From assembly GCF_000003605.2 (NCBI RefSeq), contig NW_003156926.1:1-49891 (forward strand): a stretch of DNA of 49,891 nucleotides, written 5' to 3'. The notes beneath the pieces are model-generated. The model was not told the DNA's origin, did not search any database, and was given only the letters and a program-made list of their open reading frames with translations. A program made the translations under genes and the position numbers. Position 1 is the stretch's first letter. Each line of letters opens with the position of its first letter. This document shows positions 31,807 through 43,597 of this stretch, in pieces. The DNA comes from Saccoglossus kowalevskii (lineage: Eukaryota > Hemichordata > Enteropneusta > Harrimaniidae).

Positions 31807-32159
31807 ATATGAAACTTTTAATCTACCGTAAAATTGAACTTTTTGCTGAAAATAACCAAGAATTTATGGTTTATAAACGGTTGTACCTTTTTATCCTCGG
31901 TTGAATGTGCATTCGTTTTACTTTAAAATCACCCTTTTTGATAAGGCAGGCGAACTTCTGAGAGGGCGTTTTCACAGGACAATACATCGGATATGTTATT
32001 TCTGTTACGCAGGTTTGCAGTTGCAAAGGTTGCAATGGTCGACCTCTGGATACAGCGTTTGTATCAGACAGAATACGGGATACCGTATTTGTGTTAAGTT
32101 GTTTCTGTACACGCAATTCAAACTGTATTGTTCGATTGTTCAATCATTGATAAAATAAT

Positions 32160-32265
32160 AGCAGAAACCCGGGACAATTCACCGAACTCGTGGAAGTTCG
32201 CCGGGGTTTGAACCAGGGACCTTTAGATCTTCAGTCTAACGCTCTCCCAACTGAGCTATTTCGGC
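32160..32265 (-). tRNA. tRNA-Phe(GAA)-like, copy 72, discriminator changed
   Basis: The discriminator is T instead of A (32160), and 32163 changes G70 to U. A73 is an identity element for eukaryotic PheRS, so charging would be weakened. Confidence 0.72.
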
Positions 32266-32616
32266 ATATGAAACTTTTAATCTACCGTAAAATTGAACGT
32301 TTTGCTGGAAATAACCAAGAATTTATGGTTTATAAACGGTTGTACCTTTTTATCCTCGGGTGAATGTGCATTCGTTTTACTTTAAAATCACCCTTTTTGA
32401 TAAGGCAGGTGAACTTCTGATAGGGCGTTTCACAGGACAATACACCGGATATGGTATTTCTTTTTCGCAGGTTTGTTTTTGCAAAGTTTGCCAGGTCGAA
32501 CTCTGGATACTGCGTTTGAATTAGACAGAATACGGCATACCGTATTTGTGTTAAGTGGTTTCTGTCCACGCAATTCAAACTGTATTGTTCGATTGTTCAA
32601 TCATTGATAAAATAAT

Positions 32617-32722
32617 TGCCGAAACCCTGGACAATTCACCGAACTCGTGGAAGTTCGCAGGGGTTTGAACCAGGGACCTATAGATTTTCAGTCTAACGCT
32701 CTCCCAACCGAGCTATTTCGGC
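32617..32722 (-). tRNA. tRNA-Phe(GAA)-like, copy 73, several changes
   Basis: 32628 (T-stem), 32659 (insert), 32680 (anticodon stem), 32686 (G37>A) and 32709 (conserved A14>G in box A). A diverged copy. Confidence 0.66.
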
Positions 32723-33074
32723 ATATGAAACATTTAATCTACCGTAAAGTTGAACTTTTTGCTGGAAATAACCAAGAATTTATGGTCTATAAACGGTTGT
32801 ACCTTTTTATCCTCAGGTGAATGTGCATTCGTTTTACTTTAAAATCACCCTTTTTGATAAGGCAGGTGAACTTCTGATAGGGCGTTTCACAGGACAATAC
32901 ACCGGATATGGTATTTCTTTTTCGCAGGTTTGTGTTTGCAAAGTTTGCCATGGTCGAACTCTGGATACTGCGTTTGAATCAGACAGAATACGGCATACCG
33001 TATTTGTGTTAAGTGGTTTCTGTCCACGCAATTCAAACTGTATTGTTCGATTGTTCAATCATTGATAAAATAAT

Positions 33075-33180
33075 TGCCGAAACCCGGGACAATTCACCGA
33101 ACTCGTGGAAGTTCGCCTGGGTTTGAACCAGGGACCTTTAGATCTTCAGTCTAACGCTCTCCCAACTGAGCTATTTCGGC
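33075..33180 (-). tRNA. tRNA-Phe(GAA)-like, copy 74
   Basis: Only change is 33118 in the insert, shared with copies 56 and 107. Confidence 0.82.
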
Positions 33181-33531
33181 ATATGAAACATTTAATCTAC
33201 CGTAAAGTTGAACTTTTTGCTGGAAATAACCAAGAATTTATGGTCTATAAACGGTTGTACCTTTTTATCCTCAGGTGAATGTGCATTCGTTTTACTTTAA
33301 AATCACCCTTTTTGATAAGGCAGGTGAACTTCTGATAGGGCGTTTCACAGGACAATACACCGGATATGGTATTTCTTTTTCGCAGTTTGTGTTTGCAAAG
33401 TTTGCCATGGTCGAACTCTGGATACTGCGTTTGAATCAGACAGAATACGGCATACCGTATTTGTGTTAAGTGGTTTCTGTCCACGCAATTCAAACTGTAT
33501 TGTTCGATTGTTCAATCATTGATAAAATAAT

Positions 33532-33637
33532 TGCCGAAACCCGGGACAATTCACCGAACTCGTGGAAGTTCACCGGGGTTTGAACCAGGGACCTTTAGAT
33601 CTTCAGTCTAACGCTCTCCCAACTGAGCTATTTCGGC
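33532..33637 (-). tRNA. tRNA-Phe(GAA)-like, copy 75
   Basis: Insert variant at 33572 only. The flank CATATGATACATTT is shared with copy 93. Confidence 0.82.
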
Positions 33638-33990
33638 ATATGATACATTTAATCTACCGTAAAGTTGAACTTTTTGCTGGAAATAACCAAGAATTTATGG
33701 TCTATAAACGGTTGTACCTTTTTATCCTCAGGTGAATGTGCATTCGTTTTATTTTAAAATCACCCTTTTTGATAAGGCAGGCGAACTTCTGACAGGGCGT
33801 TTTCACAGGACAATACACCGGATATGGTATTTCTTTTACGCATGTGTGTTTTTGCAAAGTTTGCCTTGGTCGAACTCTGGATACAGCGTTTGAATCAGAC
33901 AGAATACGGGATACCGTATTTGTGTTAAGTTGTTTCTGTACACGCAATTCAAACTGTATTGTTCGATTGTTCAATCCTTGATAAAATAAT

Positions 33991-34083
33991 TGCCGAAACC
34001 CGGGACAATTCACCGAACTCGTGGAAGTTCGCCGGGGTTTGAACCAGGGACCTTTAGATCTTCAGTCTAACGCTCTCCCAACT
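33991..34083 (-). pseudogene. tRNA-Phe-like copy 76, 5' end deleted
   Basis: Same 23-nt deletion as copies 6, 26 and 94; the remaining 93 nt are consensus. Confidence 0.85.
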
Positions 34084-34425
34084 TTTAATCTACCGTAAAA
34101 TTGAACTTTTTGCTGGAAATAACAAAGAATTTATGGTTTATAAACGGTTGTACATTTTTATCCTCGGGTGAATGTGCATTCGTTTCACTTTAAAATCACC
34201 CTTTTTGATAAGGCAGGTGAACTTCTGATAGGGCGTTTCACAGGACAATACACCGGATATGGTATTTCTTTTTCGCAGGTTTGTGTTTGCAAAGTTTGCC
34301 ATGGTCGAACTCTGGATACTGCGTTTGAATCAGACAGAATACGGCATACCGTATTTGTGTTAAGTGGTTTCTGTCCACGCAATTCAAACTGTATTGTTCG
34401 ATTGTTCAATCATTCATAAAAAAAT

Positions 34426-34531
34426 TGCCGAAACCCGGGACAATGCACCAAACTCGTGGAAGTTCACCGGGGTTTGAACCAGGGACCTTTAGATCTTCAG
34501 TCTAACGCTCTCCCAACTGAGCTATTTCGGC
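34426..34531 (-). tRNA. tRNA-Phe(GAA)-like, copy 77
   Basis: Insert variants at 34445, 34450 and 34466; T7 terminator. It follows truncated copy 76 just as copies 7 and 27 follow copies 6 and 26. Confidence 0.82.
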
Positions 34532-34884
34532 ATATGAAACATTTAATCTACCGTAAAGTTGAACTTGTTGCTGGAAATAACCAAGAATTTATGGTCTATA
34601 AACGGTTGTACCTTTTTATCCTCAGGTGAATGTGCATTCGTTTTATTTTAAAATCACCCTTTTTGATAAGGCAGGCGAACTTCTGACAGGCGTTTTCACA
34701 GGACATTACACCGGATATGGTATTTCTTTTACGCATGTGTGTTTTTGCAAAGTTTGCCTTGGTTCGAACTCTGGATACAGCGTTTGAATCAGACAGAATA
34801 CGGGATACCGTATTTGTGTTAAGTTGTTTCTGTACTCGCAATTCAAACTGTATTGTTCGATTGTTCAATCATTGATAAAATAAT

Positions 34885-34990
34885 TGCAGAAACCCGGGAC
34901 AATTCACCGAACTCGTGGAAGTTCGCCGGGGTTTGAACCAGGGACCTTTAGATCTTCAGTCTAACGCTCTCCCAACTGAGCTATTTCGGC
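34885..34990 (-). tRNA. tRNA-Phe(GAA)-like, copy 78
   Basis: 34888 changes acceptor G70 to U; otherwise consensus. Confidence 0.78.
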
Positions 34991-35329
34991 ATATGAAACG
35001 TTTAATCTACCGTAAAGTTGAACTTTTTGCTGGAAATAACCAAGAATTTATGGTCTATAAACGGTTGTACTTTTTTATCCTCAGGTGAATGTGCATTCGT
35101 TTTACTTTAAAATCACCCTTTTTGATAAGGCAGGTGAACTTCTGATAGGGCGTTTCACAGGACAATACACCGGATATGGGATGTTTGTGTTTGCAAAGTT
35201 TGCCATGGTCGAACTCTGGATACTGCGTTTGAATCAGACAGAATACGGGATACCGTATTTGTGTTAAGTTGTTTCTGTACACGCAATTCAAACTGTATTG
35301 TTCGATTGTTCAATCATTGATAAAATAAT

Positions 35330-35435
35330 AGCAGAAACCCGGGACAATTCACCGAACTCGTGGAAGTTCGCCGGGGTTTGAACCAGGAACCTTTAGATCT
35401 TCAGTCTAACGCTCTCCCAACTGAGCTATTTCGGC
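35330..35435 (-). tRNA. tRNA-Phe(GAA)-like, copy 79, discriminator changed
   Basis: Discriminator T (35330), G70>U (35333) and a variable-loop change at 35388. The preceding spacer lacks 13 bp after GGATATGG. Confidence 0.72.
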
Positions 35436-35787
35436 ATATGAAACTTTTAATCTACCGTAAAATTGAACGTTTTGCTGGAAATAACCAAGAATTTATGGTT
35501 TATAAACGGTTGTACCTTTTTATCCTCGGGTGAATGTGCATTCGTTTTACTTTAAAATCACCCTTTTTGATAAGGCAGGTGAACTTCTGATAGGGCGTTT
35601 CACAGGACAATACACCGGATATGGTATTTCTTTTTCGCATGATTGTGTTTGCAAAGTTTGCCATGGTCGAACTCTGGATACTGCGTTTGAATCAGACAGA
35701 ATACGGCATACCGTATTTGTGTTAAGTGGTTTCTGTCCATGCAATTCAAACTGTATTGTTCGATTGTTCAATCATTGATAAAATAAT

Positions 35788-35893
35788 TGCCGAAACCCGG
35801 GACAATTCACCAAACTCGTGGAAGTTCGCCGGGGTTTGAACCAGGGACCTTTAGATCTTCAGTCTAACGCTCTCCCAACTGAGCTATTTCGGC
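35788..35893 (-). tRNA. tRNA-Phe(GAA)-like, copy 80
   Basis: Insert variant at 35812 only. The flank has CATACG instead of CATATG. Confidence 0.82.
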
Positions 35894-36245
35894 ATACGAA
35901 ACTTTTAATCTACCGTAAAATTGAACTTTTTGCTGGAAATAACCAAGAATTTATGGTTTATAAACGGTTGTACCTTTTTATCCTCAGGTGAATGTGCATT
36001 CGTTTTACTTTAAAATCACCCTTTTTGATAAGGCAGGTGAACTTCTGATAGGGCGTTTCACAGGACAATACACCGGATATGGTATTTCTTTTTCGCAGGT
36101 TTGTGTTTGCAAAGTTTGCCATGGTCGAACTCTGGATACTGCGTTTGAATCAGACAGAATACGGCATACCGTATTTGTGTTAAGTTGTTTCTGTACACGC
36201 AATTCAAACTGTATTGTTCGATTGTTCAATCATTGACAAAATAAT

Positions 36246-36352
36246 TGCCGAAACCCGGGACAATTCACCGAACTCGTGGAAGTTCGCCGGGGTTTGAAAC
36301 CAGGGACCTTTAGATCTTCAGTCTAACGCTCTCCCAACTGAGCTATTTCGGC
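36246..36352 (-). tRNA. tRNA-Phe(GAA)-like, copy 81, 107 nt
   Basis: One extra A in the TTTGAAACC stretch near 36299 lengthens the T-loop or box B region by one (GGTTTCAAACC). Confidence 0.76.
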
Positions 36353-36705
36353 ATATGAAACTTTTAATCTACCGTAAAATTGAACTTTTTGCTGGAAATA
36401 ACCAAGAATTTATGGTATATAAACGGTTGTACCTTTCTATCCGCAGGTGAATGTGCATTCGTTTTACTTTAAAATCACCCTTTTTGATAAGGCAGGCGAA
36501 CTTCTGACAGGGCGTTTTCACAGGACAATACACCGGATATGGTATTTCTTTTACTCATGTGTGTTTTTGCAAAGTTTGCCTTGGTCGAACTCTGGATACA
36601 GCGTTTGAATCAGACAGAATACGGGATACCGTATTTGTGTTAAGTTGTTTCTGTACCCGCAATTCAAACTGTATTGTTCGATTGTTCAATCCTTGATAAA
36701 ATAAT

Positions 36706-36811
36706 TGCCGAAACCCGGGACAATTCACCGAACTCGTGGAAGTTCGCCGGGGTTTGAACCAGGGACCTTTAGATCTTCAGTCTAACGCTCTCCCAACTGA
36801 GCTATTTCGGC
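36706..36811 (-). tRNA. tRNA-Phe(GAA)-like, copy 82
   Basis: Identical to consensus. Its spacer shares private changes with that of copy 20. Confidence 0.84.
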
Positions 36812-37163
36812 ATATGAAACTTTTAATCTACCGTAAAATTGAACTTTTTGCTGGAAATAACCAAGAATTTATGGTTTATAAACGGTTGTACCTTTTTATC
36901 CTCGGGTGAATGTGCATTCGTTTTACTTTAAAATCACCCTTTTTGATAAGGCAGGTGAACTTCTGATAGGGCGTTTCACAGGACAATACACCGGATATGG
37001 TATTTCTTTTTCGCAGGTTTGTGTTTGCAAAGTTTGCCATGGTCGAACTCTGGATACTGCGTTTGAATCAGACAGAATACGGCATACCGTATTTGTGTTA
37101 AGTTGTTTCTATACACGCAATTCAAACTATATAGTTCGATTGTTCAATCATTGATAAAATAAT

Positions 37164-37269
37164 TGCTGAAACCCGGGACAATTCACCGAACTCGTGGAAG
37201 TTCGCCGGGGTTTGAACCAGGGACCTTTAGATCTTCAGTCTAACGCTCTCCCAACTGAGCTATTTCGGC
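37164..37269 (-). tRNA. tRNA-Phe(GAA)-like, copy 83
   Basis: 37167 changes G70 to A, as in copy 21, whose unit it resembles throughout. Confidence 0.79.
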
Positions 37270-37621
37270 ATATGAAACTTTTAATCTACCGTAAAATTGA
37301 ACTTTTTGCTGGAAATAACAAAGAATTTATGGTTTATAAACGGTTGTACCTTTTTATCCTCGGGTGAATGTGCATTCGTTTTACTTTAAAATCACCCTTT
37401 TTGATAAGGCAGGCGAACTTCTGATAGGGCGTTTCACAGGACAATACACATCATATGGTATTTCTGTTACGCAGGTTTGCAGTTGCAAAGTTTGCAATTG
37501 TCGACCTCTGGATACAGCGTTTGAATCAGACAGAATACGGGATACCGTATTTGTGTTAACTTGTTTCTGTACACGCAAATCAAACTGTATTGTTCGATTG
37601 TTCAATCATTGATAAAATAAT

Positions 37622-37727
37622 TGCCGAAACCCGGGACAATTCACCGAACTCGTGGAAGTTCGCCGGGGTTTGAACCAGGGACCTTTAGATCTTCAGTTTA
37701 ACGCTCTCCCAACTGAGCTATTTCGGC
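37622..37727 (-). tRNA. tRNA-Phe(GAA)-like, copy 84
   Basis: 37698 is G30>A in the anticodon stem; otherwise consensus. Confidence 0.8.
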
Positions 37728-38022
37728 ATATGAAACATTTAATCTACCGTAAAGTTGAACTTTTTGCTGGAAATAACCAAGCATTTATGGTATGTAAACG
37801 GTTGTACTTTTTTATCCTCGGGTGAATGTGCATTCGTTTTACTTTAAAATCACTATTGATAGGGCGTTTTCACAGGACAATACACCGGATATGGTATTTC
37901 TTTTACCTCTGGATAAGGCGTTTGAATCAGACAGAATACGGGATGCCGTATTTGTGTTAAGTGGTTTCTGACCACGCAATTCAAACTGTATTGTTCGATT
38001 ATTCAGTCAATGATAAAATAAT

Positions 38023-38120
38023 TGCCGAAAACCGGGGCAATTCACCGAACTCGTGGAAGTTCGCCGGGGTTTGAATCAGAGACCTTCAGTCTTACGCTCT
38101 CCCAACTGAGATATTTCGGC
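38023..38120 (-). pseudogene. tRNA-Phe-like copy 85, anticodon stem deleted
   Basis: 98 nt. Eight bases (TTTAGATC on plus) are gone, removing the 3' anticodon-stem strand and part of the loop. Further changes hit the D-stem (G10), T-stem and insert. It closes the most deleted delta spacer. Confidence 0.82.
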
Positions 38121-38474
38121 ATATGAAACATTTAATCTACCGTAAAATTGAACCTTTTTTGCTGGAAATAACCAAGAATTTATGGTTTATAAACGGTTGT
38201 ACCTTTTTATCCTCGGGTGAATGTGCATTCGTTTTACTTTAAAATCACCCTTTTTGATAAGGCAGGTGAACTTCTGATAGGGCGTTTCACAGGACAATAC
38301 ACCGGATATGGTATTTCTTTTTCGCAGGTTTGTGTTTGCAAAGTTTGCCATGGTCGAACTCTGGATACTGCGTTTGAATCAGACAGAATACGGCATACCG
38401 TATTTGTGTTAAGTGGTTTCTGTCCACGCAATTCAAACTGTATTGTTCGATTGTTCAATCATTGATAAAATAAT

Positions 38475-38580
38475 TGCCGAAACCCGGGACAATTCACCGA
38501 ACTCGTGGAAGTTCACCGGGGTTTGAACCAGGGACCTTTAGATCTTCAGTCTAACGCTCTCCCAACTGAGCTATTTCGGC
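38475..38580 (-). tRNA. tRNA-Phe(GAA)-like, copy 86
   Basis: Insert variant at 38515 only. Confidence 0.82.
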
Positions 38581-38933
38581 ATATGAAACATTTAATCTAC
38601 CGTAAAGTTGAACTTTTTGCTGGAAATAACCAAGAATTTATGGTTTATAAACGGTTGTACCTTTTTATCCTCGGGTGAATGTGCATTCGTTTTACTTTAA
38701 AATCACCCTTTTTGATAAGGCAGGCGAACTTCTGACAAGGCGTTTTCACAGGACAATACACCGGATATGGTATTTCTTTTTCGCAGGTTTGTGTTTGCAA
38801 AGTTTGCCATGGTCGAACTCTGGATACTGCGTTTGAATCAGACAGAATACGGCATACCGTATTTGTGTTAAGTGGTTTCTGTCCACGCAATTCAAACTGT
38901 ATTGTTCGATTGTTCAATCATTCATAAAAAAAT

Positions 38934-39039
38934 TGCCGAAACCCGGGACAATGCACCAAACTCGTGTAAGTTCACCGGGGTTTGAACCAGGGACCTTTAG
39001 ATCTTCAGTCTAACGCTCTCCCAACTGAGCTATTTCGGC
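38934..39039 (-). tRNA. tRNA-Phe(GAA)-like, copy 87
   Basis: Insert variants at 38953, 38958, 38967 and 38974; T7 terminator; tRNA body consensus. Confidence 0.81.
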
Positions 39040-39392
39040 ATATGAAACATTTAATCTACCGTAAAGTTGAACTTTTTGCTGGAAATAACCAAGAATTTAT
39101 GGTCTATAAACGGTTGTACCTTTTTATCCTCAGGTGAATGTGCATTCGTTTTATTTTAAAATCACCCTTTTTGATAAGGCAGGCGAACTTCTGACAGGGC
39201 GTTTTCACAGGACATTACACCGGATATGGTATTTCTTTTACGCATGTGTGTTTTTGCAAAGTTTGCCTTGGTCGAACTCTGGATACAGCGTTTGAATCAG
39301 ACAGAATACGGGATACCGTATTTGTGTTAAGTTGTTTCTGTACACGCAATTCAAACTGTATTGTTCGATTGTTCAATCATTGACAAAATAAT

Positions 39393-39498
39393 TGCCGAAA
39401 CCCGGGACAATTCACCGAACTCGTGGAAGTTCGCCGGGGTTTGAACCAGGGACCTTTAGATCTTCAGTCTAACGCTCTCCCAACTGAGCTATTTCGGC
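39393..39498 (-). tRNA. tRNA-Phe(GAA)-like, copy 88
   Basis: Identical to consensus; GACAAAAT flank. Confidence 0.84.
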
Positions 39499-39850
39499 AT
39501 ATGAAACTTTTAATCTACCGTAAAATTGAACTTTTTGCTGGAAATAACAAAGAATTTATGGTTTATAAACGGTTGTACCTTTTTATCCTCGGGTGAATGT
39601 GCATTCGTTTTACTTTAAAATCACCCTTTTTGATAAGGCAGGCGAACTTCTGATAGGGCGTTTCACAGGACAATACACATCATATGGTATTTCTGTTACG
39701 CAGTTTGCAGTTGCAAAGTTTGCAATTGTCGACCTCTGGATACAGCGTTTGAATCACACAGAATACGGGATACCGTATTTGTGTTAACTTGTTTCTGTAA
39801 ACGGCAAATCAAACTGTATTGTTCGATTGTTCAATCATTGATAAAATAAT

Positions 39851-39956
39851 TGCCGAAACCCGGGACAATTCACCGAACTCGTGGAAGTTCGCCGGGGTTT
39901 GAACCAGGGACCTTTAGATCTTCAGTTTAACGCTCTCCCAACTGAGCTATTTCGGC
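39851..39956 (-). tRNA. tRNA-Phe(GAA)-like, copy 89
   Basis: 39927 is G30>A; otherwise consensus. Confidence 0.8.
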
Positions 39957-40309
39957 ATATGAAACATTTGATCTACCGTAAAGTTGAACTTTTTGCTGGA
40001 AATAACCAAGAATTTATGGTCTATAAACGGTTGTACCTTTTTATCCTCAGGTGAATGTGCATTCGTTTTATTTTAAAATCACCCTTTTTGATAAGGCAGG
40101 CGAACTTCTGACAGGGCGTTTTCACAGGACAATACACCGGATATGGTATTTCTTTTACGCATGTGTGTTTTTACAAAGTTTGCCTTGGTCGAACTCTGGA
40201 TACAGCGTTTGAATCAGACAGAATACGGGATACCGTATTTGTGTTAAGTTGTTTCTGTACACGCAATTCAAATTGTATTGTTCGATTGTTCAATCCTTGA
40301 TAAAATAAT

Positions 40310-40415
40310 TGCCGAAACCCGGGACAATTCACCGAACTAGTGGAAGTTCGCCGGGGTTTGAACCAGGGACCTTTATATCTTCAGTCTAACGCTCTCCCAA
40401 CTGAGCTATTTCGGC
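40310..40415 (-). tRNA. tRNA-Phe(GAA)-like, copy 90
   Basis: 40376 changes the 3' anticodon-stem strand (one pair lost); 40339 lies in the insert. Confidence 0.77.
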
Positions 40416-40767
40416 ATATGAAACATTTAATCTACCGTAAAGTTGAACTTTTTGCTGGAAATAACCAAGAATTTATAGTCTATAAACGGTTGTACCTTTT
40501 TATCCTCAGGTGAATGTGCATTCGTTTTATTTTAAAATCACCCTTTTTGATAAGGCAGGTGAACTTCTGATAGGGCGTTTCACAGGACAATACACCGGAT
40601 ATGGTATTTCTTTTTCGCAGGTTTGTGTTTGCAAAGTTTGCCATGGTCGAACTCTGGATACTGCGTTTGAATCAGACAGAATACGGCATACCGTATTTGT
40701 GTTAAGTGGTTTCTGTCCACGCAATTCAAACTGTATTGTTCGATTGTTCAATCATTCATAAAAAAAT

Positions 40768-40873
40768 TGCCGAAACCCGGGACAATGCACCAAACTCGTG
40801 GAAGTTCACCGGGGTTTGAACCAGGGACCTTTAGATCTTCAGTCTAACGCTCTCCCAACTGAGCTATTTCGGC
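40768..40873 (-). tRNA. tRNA-Phe(GAA)-like, copy 91
   Basis: Insert variants at 40787, 40792 and 40808; T7 terminator. Confidence 0.82.
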
Positions 40874-41225
40874 ATATGAAACATTTAGTCTACCGTAAAG
40901 TTGAACTTTTTGCTGGAAATAACCAAGAATTTATGGTCTATAAACGGTTGTACCTTTTTATCCTCAGGTGAATGTGCATTCGTTTTATTTTAAAATCACC
41001 CTTTTTGATAAGGCAGGTGAACTTCTGATAGGGCGTTTCACAGGACAATACACCGGATATGGTATTTCTTTTTCGCAGGTTTGTGTTTGCAAAGTTTGCC
41101 ATGGTCGAACTCTGGATACTGCGTTTGAATCAGACAGAATACGGCATACCGTATTTGTGTTAAGTGGTTTCTGTCCACGCAATTCAAACTGTATTGTTCG
41201 ATTGTTCAATCATTCATAAAAAAAT

Positions 41226-41329
41226 TGCCGAAACCCGGGACAATGCACCAAACTCGAGGAAGTTCGCCGGGGTTTGAACCAGGGACCTTTAGATCTCAGT
41301 CTAACGCTCTCCCACTGAGCTATTTCGGC
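41226..41329 (-). pseudogene. tRNA-Phe-like copy 92, anticodon loop one base short
   Basis: 104 nt. AGATCTCAGT has lost one T of the anticodon complement, giving a 6-nt loop, and CCCACTG has lost one A of the D-loop. Insert variants at 41245, 41250 and 41257; T7 terminator. Both losses are in short runs, so sequencing error is possible. Confidence 0.65.
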
Positions 41330-41681
41330 ATATGAAACTTTTAATCTACCGTAAAATTGAACTTTTTGCTGGAAATAACCAAGAATTTATGGTTTATAAA
41401 CGTTTGTACCTTTTTATCCTCGGGTGAATGTGCATTCGTTTTACTTTAAAATCACCCTTTTTGATAAGGCAGGTGAACTTCTGACAGGGCGTTTCACAGG
41501 ACAATACACCGGATATGGTATTTCTTTTTCGCAGGTTTGTATTTGCAAAGTTTGCCATGGTCGAACTCTGGATACTGCGTTTGAATCAGACAGAATACGG
41601 CATACCGTATTTGTGTTAAGTGGTTTCTGTCCACGCAATTCAAACTGTATTGTTCGATTGTTCAATCATTGATAAAATAAT

Positions 41682-41787
41682 TGCCGAAACCCGGGACAAT
41701 TCACCGAACTCGTGGAAGTTCACCGGGGTTTGAACCAGGGACCTTTAGATCTTCAGTCTAACGATCTCCCAACTGAGCTATTTCGGC
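41682..41787 (-). tRNA. tRNA-Phe(GAA)-like, copy 93
   Basis: 41764 breaks a D-stem pair (G24); insert variant at 41722. Confidence 0.78.
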
Positions 41788-42140
41788 ATATGATACATTT
41801 AATCTACCGTAAAGTTGAACTTTTTGCTGGAAATAACCAAGAATTTATGGTCTATAAACGGTTGTACCTTTTTATCCTCAGGTGAATGTGCATTCGTTTT
41901 ATTTTAAAATCACCCTTTTTGATAAGGCAGGCGAACTTCTGACAGGGCGTTTTCACAGGACAATACACCGGATATGGTATTTCGTTTACGCATGTGTGTT
42001 TTTGCAAAGTTTGCCTTGGTCGAACTCTGGATACAGCGTTTGAATCAGACAGAATACGGGATACCGTATTTGTGTTAAGTTGTTTCTGTACACGCAATTC
42101 AAACTGTATTGTTCGATTGTTCAATCCTTGATAAAATAAT

Positions 42141-42233
42141 TGCCGAAACCCGGGACAATTCACCGAACTCGTGGAAGTTCGCCGGGGTTTGAACCAGGGA
42201 CCTTTAGATCTTCAGTCTAACGCTCTCCCAACT
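42141..42233 (-). pseudogene. tRNA-Phe-like copy 94, 5' end deleted
   Basis: Same 23-nt deletion as copies 6, 26 and 76; the remaining 93 nt are consensus. Its upstream block matches that of copy 76. Confidence 0.85.
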
Positions 42234-42574
42234 TTTAATCTACCGTAAAATTGAACTTTTTGCTGGAAATAACAAAGAATTTATGGTTTATAAACGGTTG
42301 TACATTTTTATCCTCGGGTGAATGTGCATTCGTTTCACTTTAAAATCACCCTTTTTGATACGCAGGTGAACTTCTGATAGGGCGTTTCACAGGACATACA
42401 CCGGGATATGGTATTTCTTTTTCGCAGGTTTGTGTTTGCAAAGTTTGCCATGGTCGAACTCTGGATACTGCGTTTGAATCAGACAGAATACGGCATACCG
42501 TATTTGTGTTAAGTGGTTTCTGTCCACGCAATTCAAACTGTATTGTTCGATTGTTCAATCATTGATAAAATAAT

Positions 42575-42680
42575 TGCCGAAACCCGGGACAATTCACCGA
42601 ACTCGTGGAAGTTCGCCGGGGTTTGAACAAGGGACCTTTAGATCTTCAGTCTAACGCTCTCCCAACTGAGCTATTTCGGC
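42575..42680 (-). tRNA. tRNA-Phe(GAA)-like, copy 95
   Basis: 42629 changes G52 in the T-stem; otherwise consensus. Confidence 0.8.
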
Positions 42681-43033
42681 ATATGAAACTGTTAGTCTAC
42701 CGTAAAATTGAACTTTTTGCTGGAAATAACCAAGAATTTATGGTTTATAAACGGTTGTACCTTTTTATCCTCGGGTGAATGTGCATTCGTTTTACTTTAA
42801 AATCACCCTTTTTGATAAGGCAGGCGAACTTCTGATAGGGCGTTTCACAGGACAATAACATCGGATATGTTATTTCTGTTACGCAGGTTTGCAGTTGCAA
42901 AGTTTGCAATGGTCGAACTTTATATACAGCGTTTGAATCAGACAGAATACGGGATACCGTATTTGTGTTAAGTTGTTTCTGTACACGCAATTCAAACTGT
43001 ATTGTTCGATTGTTCAATCATTGATAAAATAAT

Positions 43034-43139
43034 TGCCGAAACCCGGGACACTTCACCGAACTCGTGGAAGTTCGCCGGGGTTTGAACCAGGAACCTTTAG
43101 ATCTTCAGTCTAACGCTCTCCCAACTGAGCTATTTCGGC
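43034..43139 (-). tRNA. tRNA-Phe(GAA)-like, copy 96
   Basis: 43051 lies in the insert and 43092 in the variable loop (position 48). Confidence 0.8.
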
Positions 43140-43491
43140 ATATGAAACTTTTAATCTACCGTAAAATTGAACTTTTTGCTGGAAATAAACAAGAATTTAT
43201 GGTTTATAAACGGTTGTATCTTTTTATCCTCGGGCGAATGTGCATTCGATTTACTGTAAAATAACCCTTTTTGATAAGGCAGGCGAACTTCTGATAGGGC
43301 GTTTCACAGGACAATACACCGGATATGGTATTTCTTTTTCGCAGGTTTGTGTTTGCAAAGTTTGCCATGGTCGAACTCTGGATACTGCGTTTGAATCAGA
43401 CAGAATACGGCATACCGTATTTGTGTTAAGTGGTTTCTGTCCACGCAATTCAAACTGTATTGTTCGATTGTTCAATCATTGATAAAATAAT

Positions 43492-43597
43492 TGCCGAAAC
43501 CCGGGACAATTCACCGAACTCGTGGAAGTTCGCCGGGGTTTGAACAAGGGACCTTTAGTTCTTCAATCTAACGCTCTCCCAACTGAGCTATTTCGGC
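43492..43597 (-). tRNA. tRNA-Phe(GAA)-like, copy 97, anticodon arm changes
   Basis: 43559 breaks the last anticodon-stem pair, 43566 changes C32 to U, and 43546 changes G52. Anticodon GAA is kept. Confidence 0.72.

Noticed and set aside
34760-34772. A second box B (GGTTCGAACTC) on the plus strand of one spacer
   Set aside because: Only this unit has the extra T that makes the match; the others read GGTCGAACTC. No box A lies at a suitable distance upstream.
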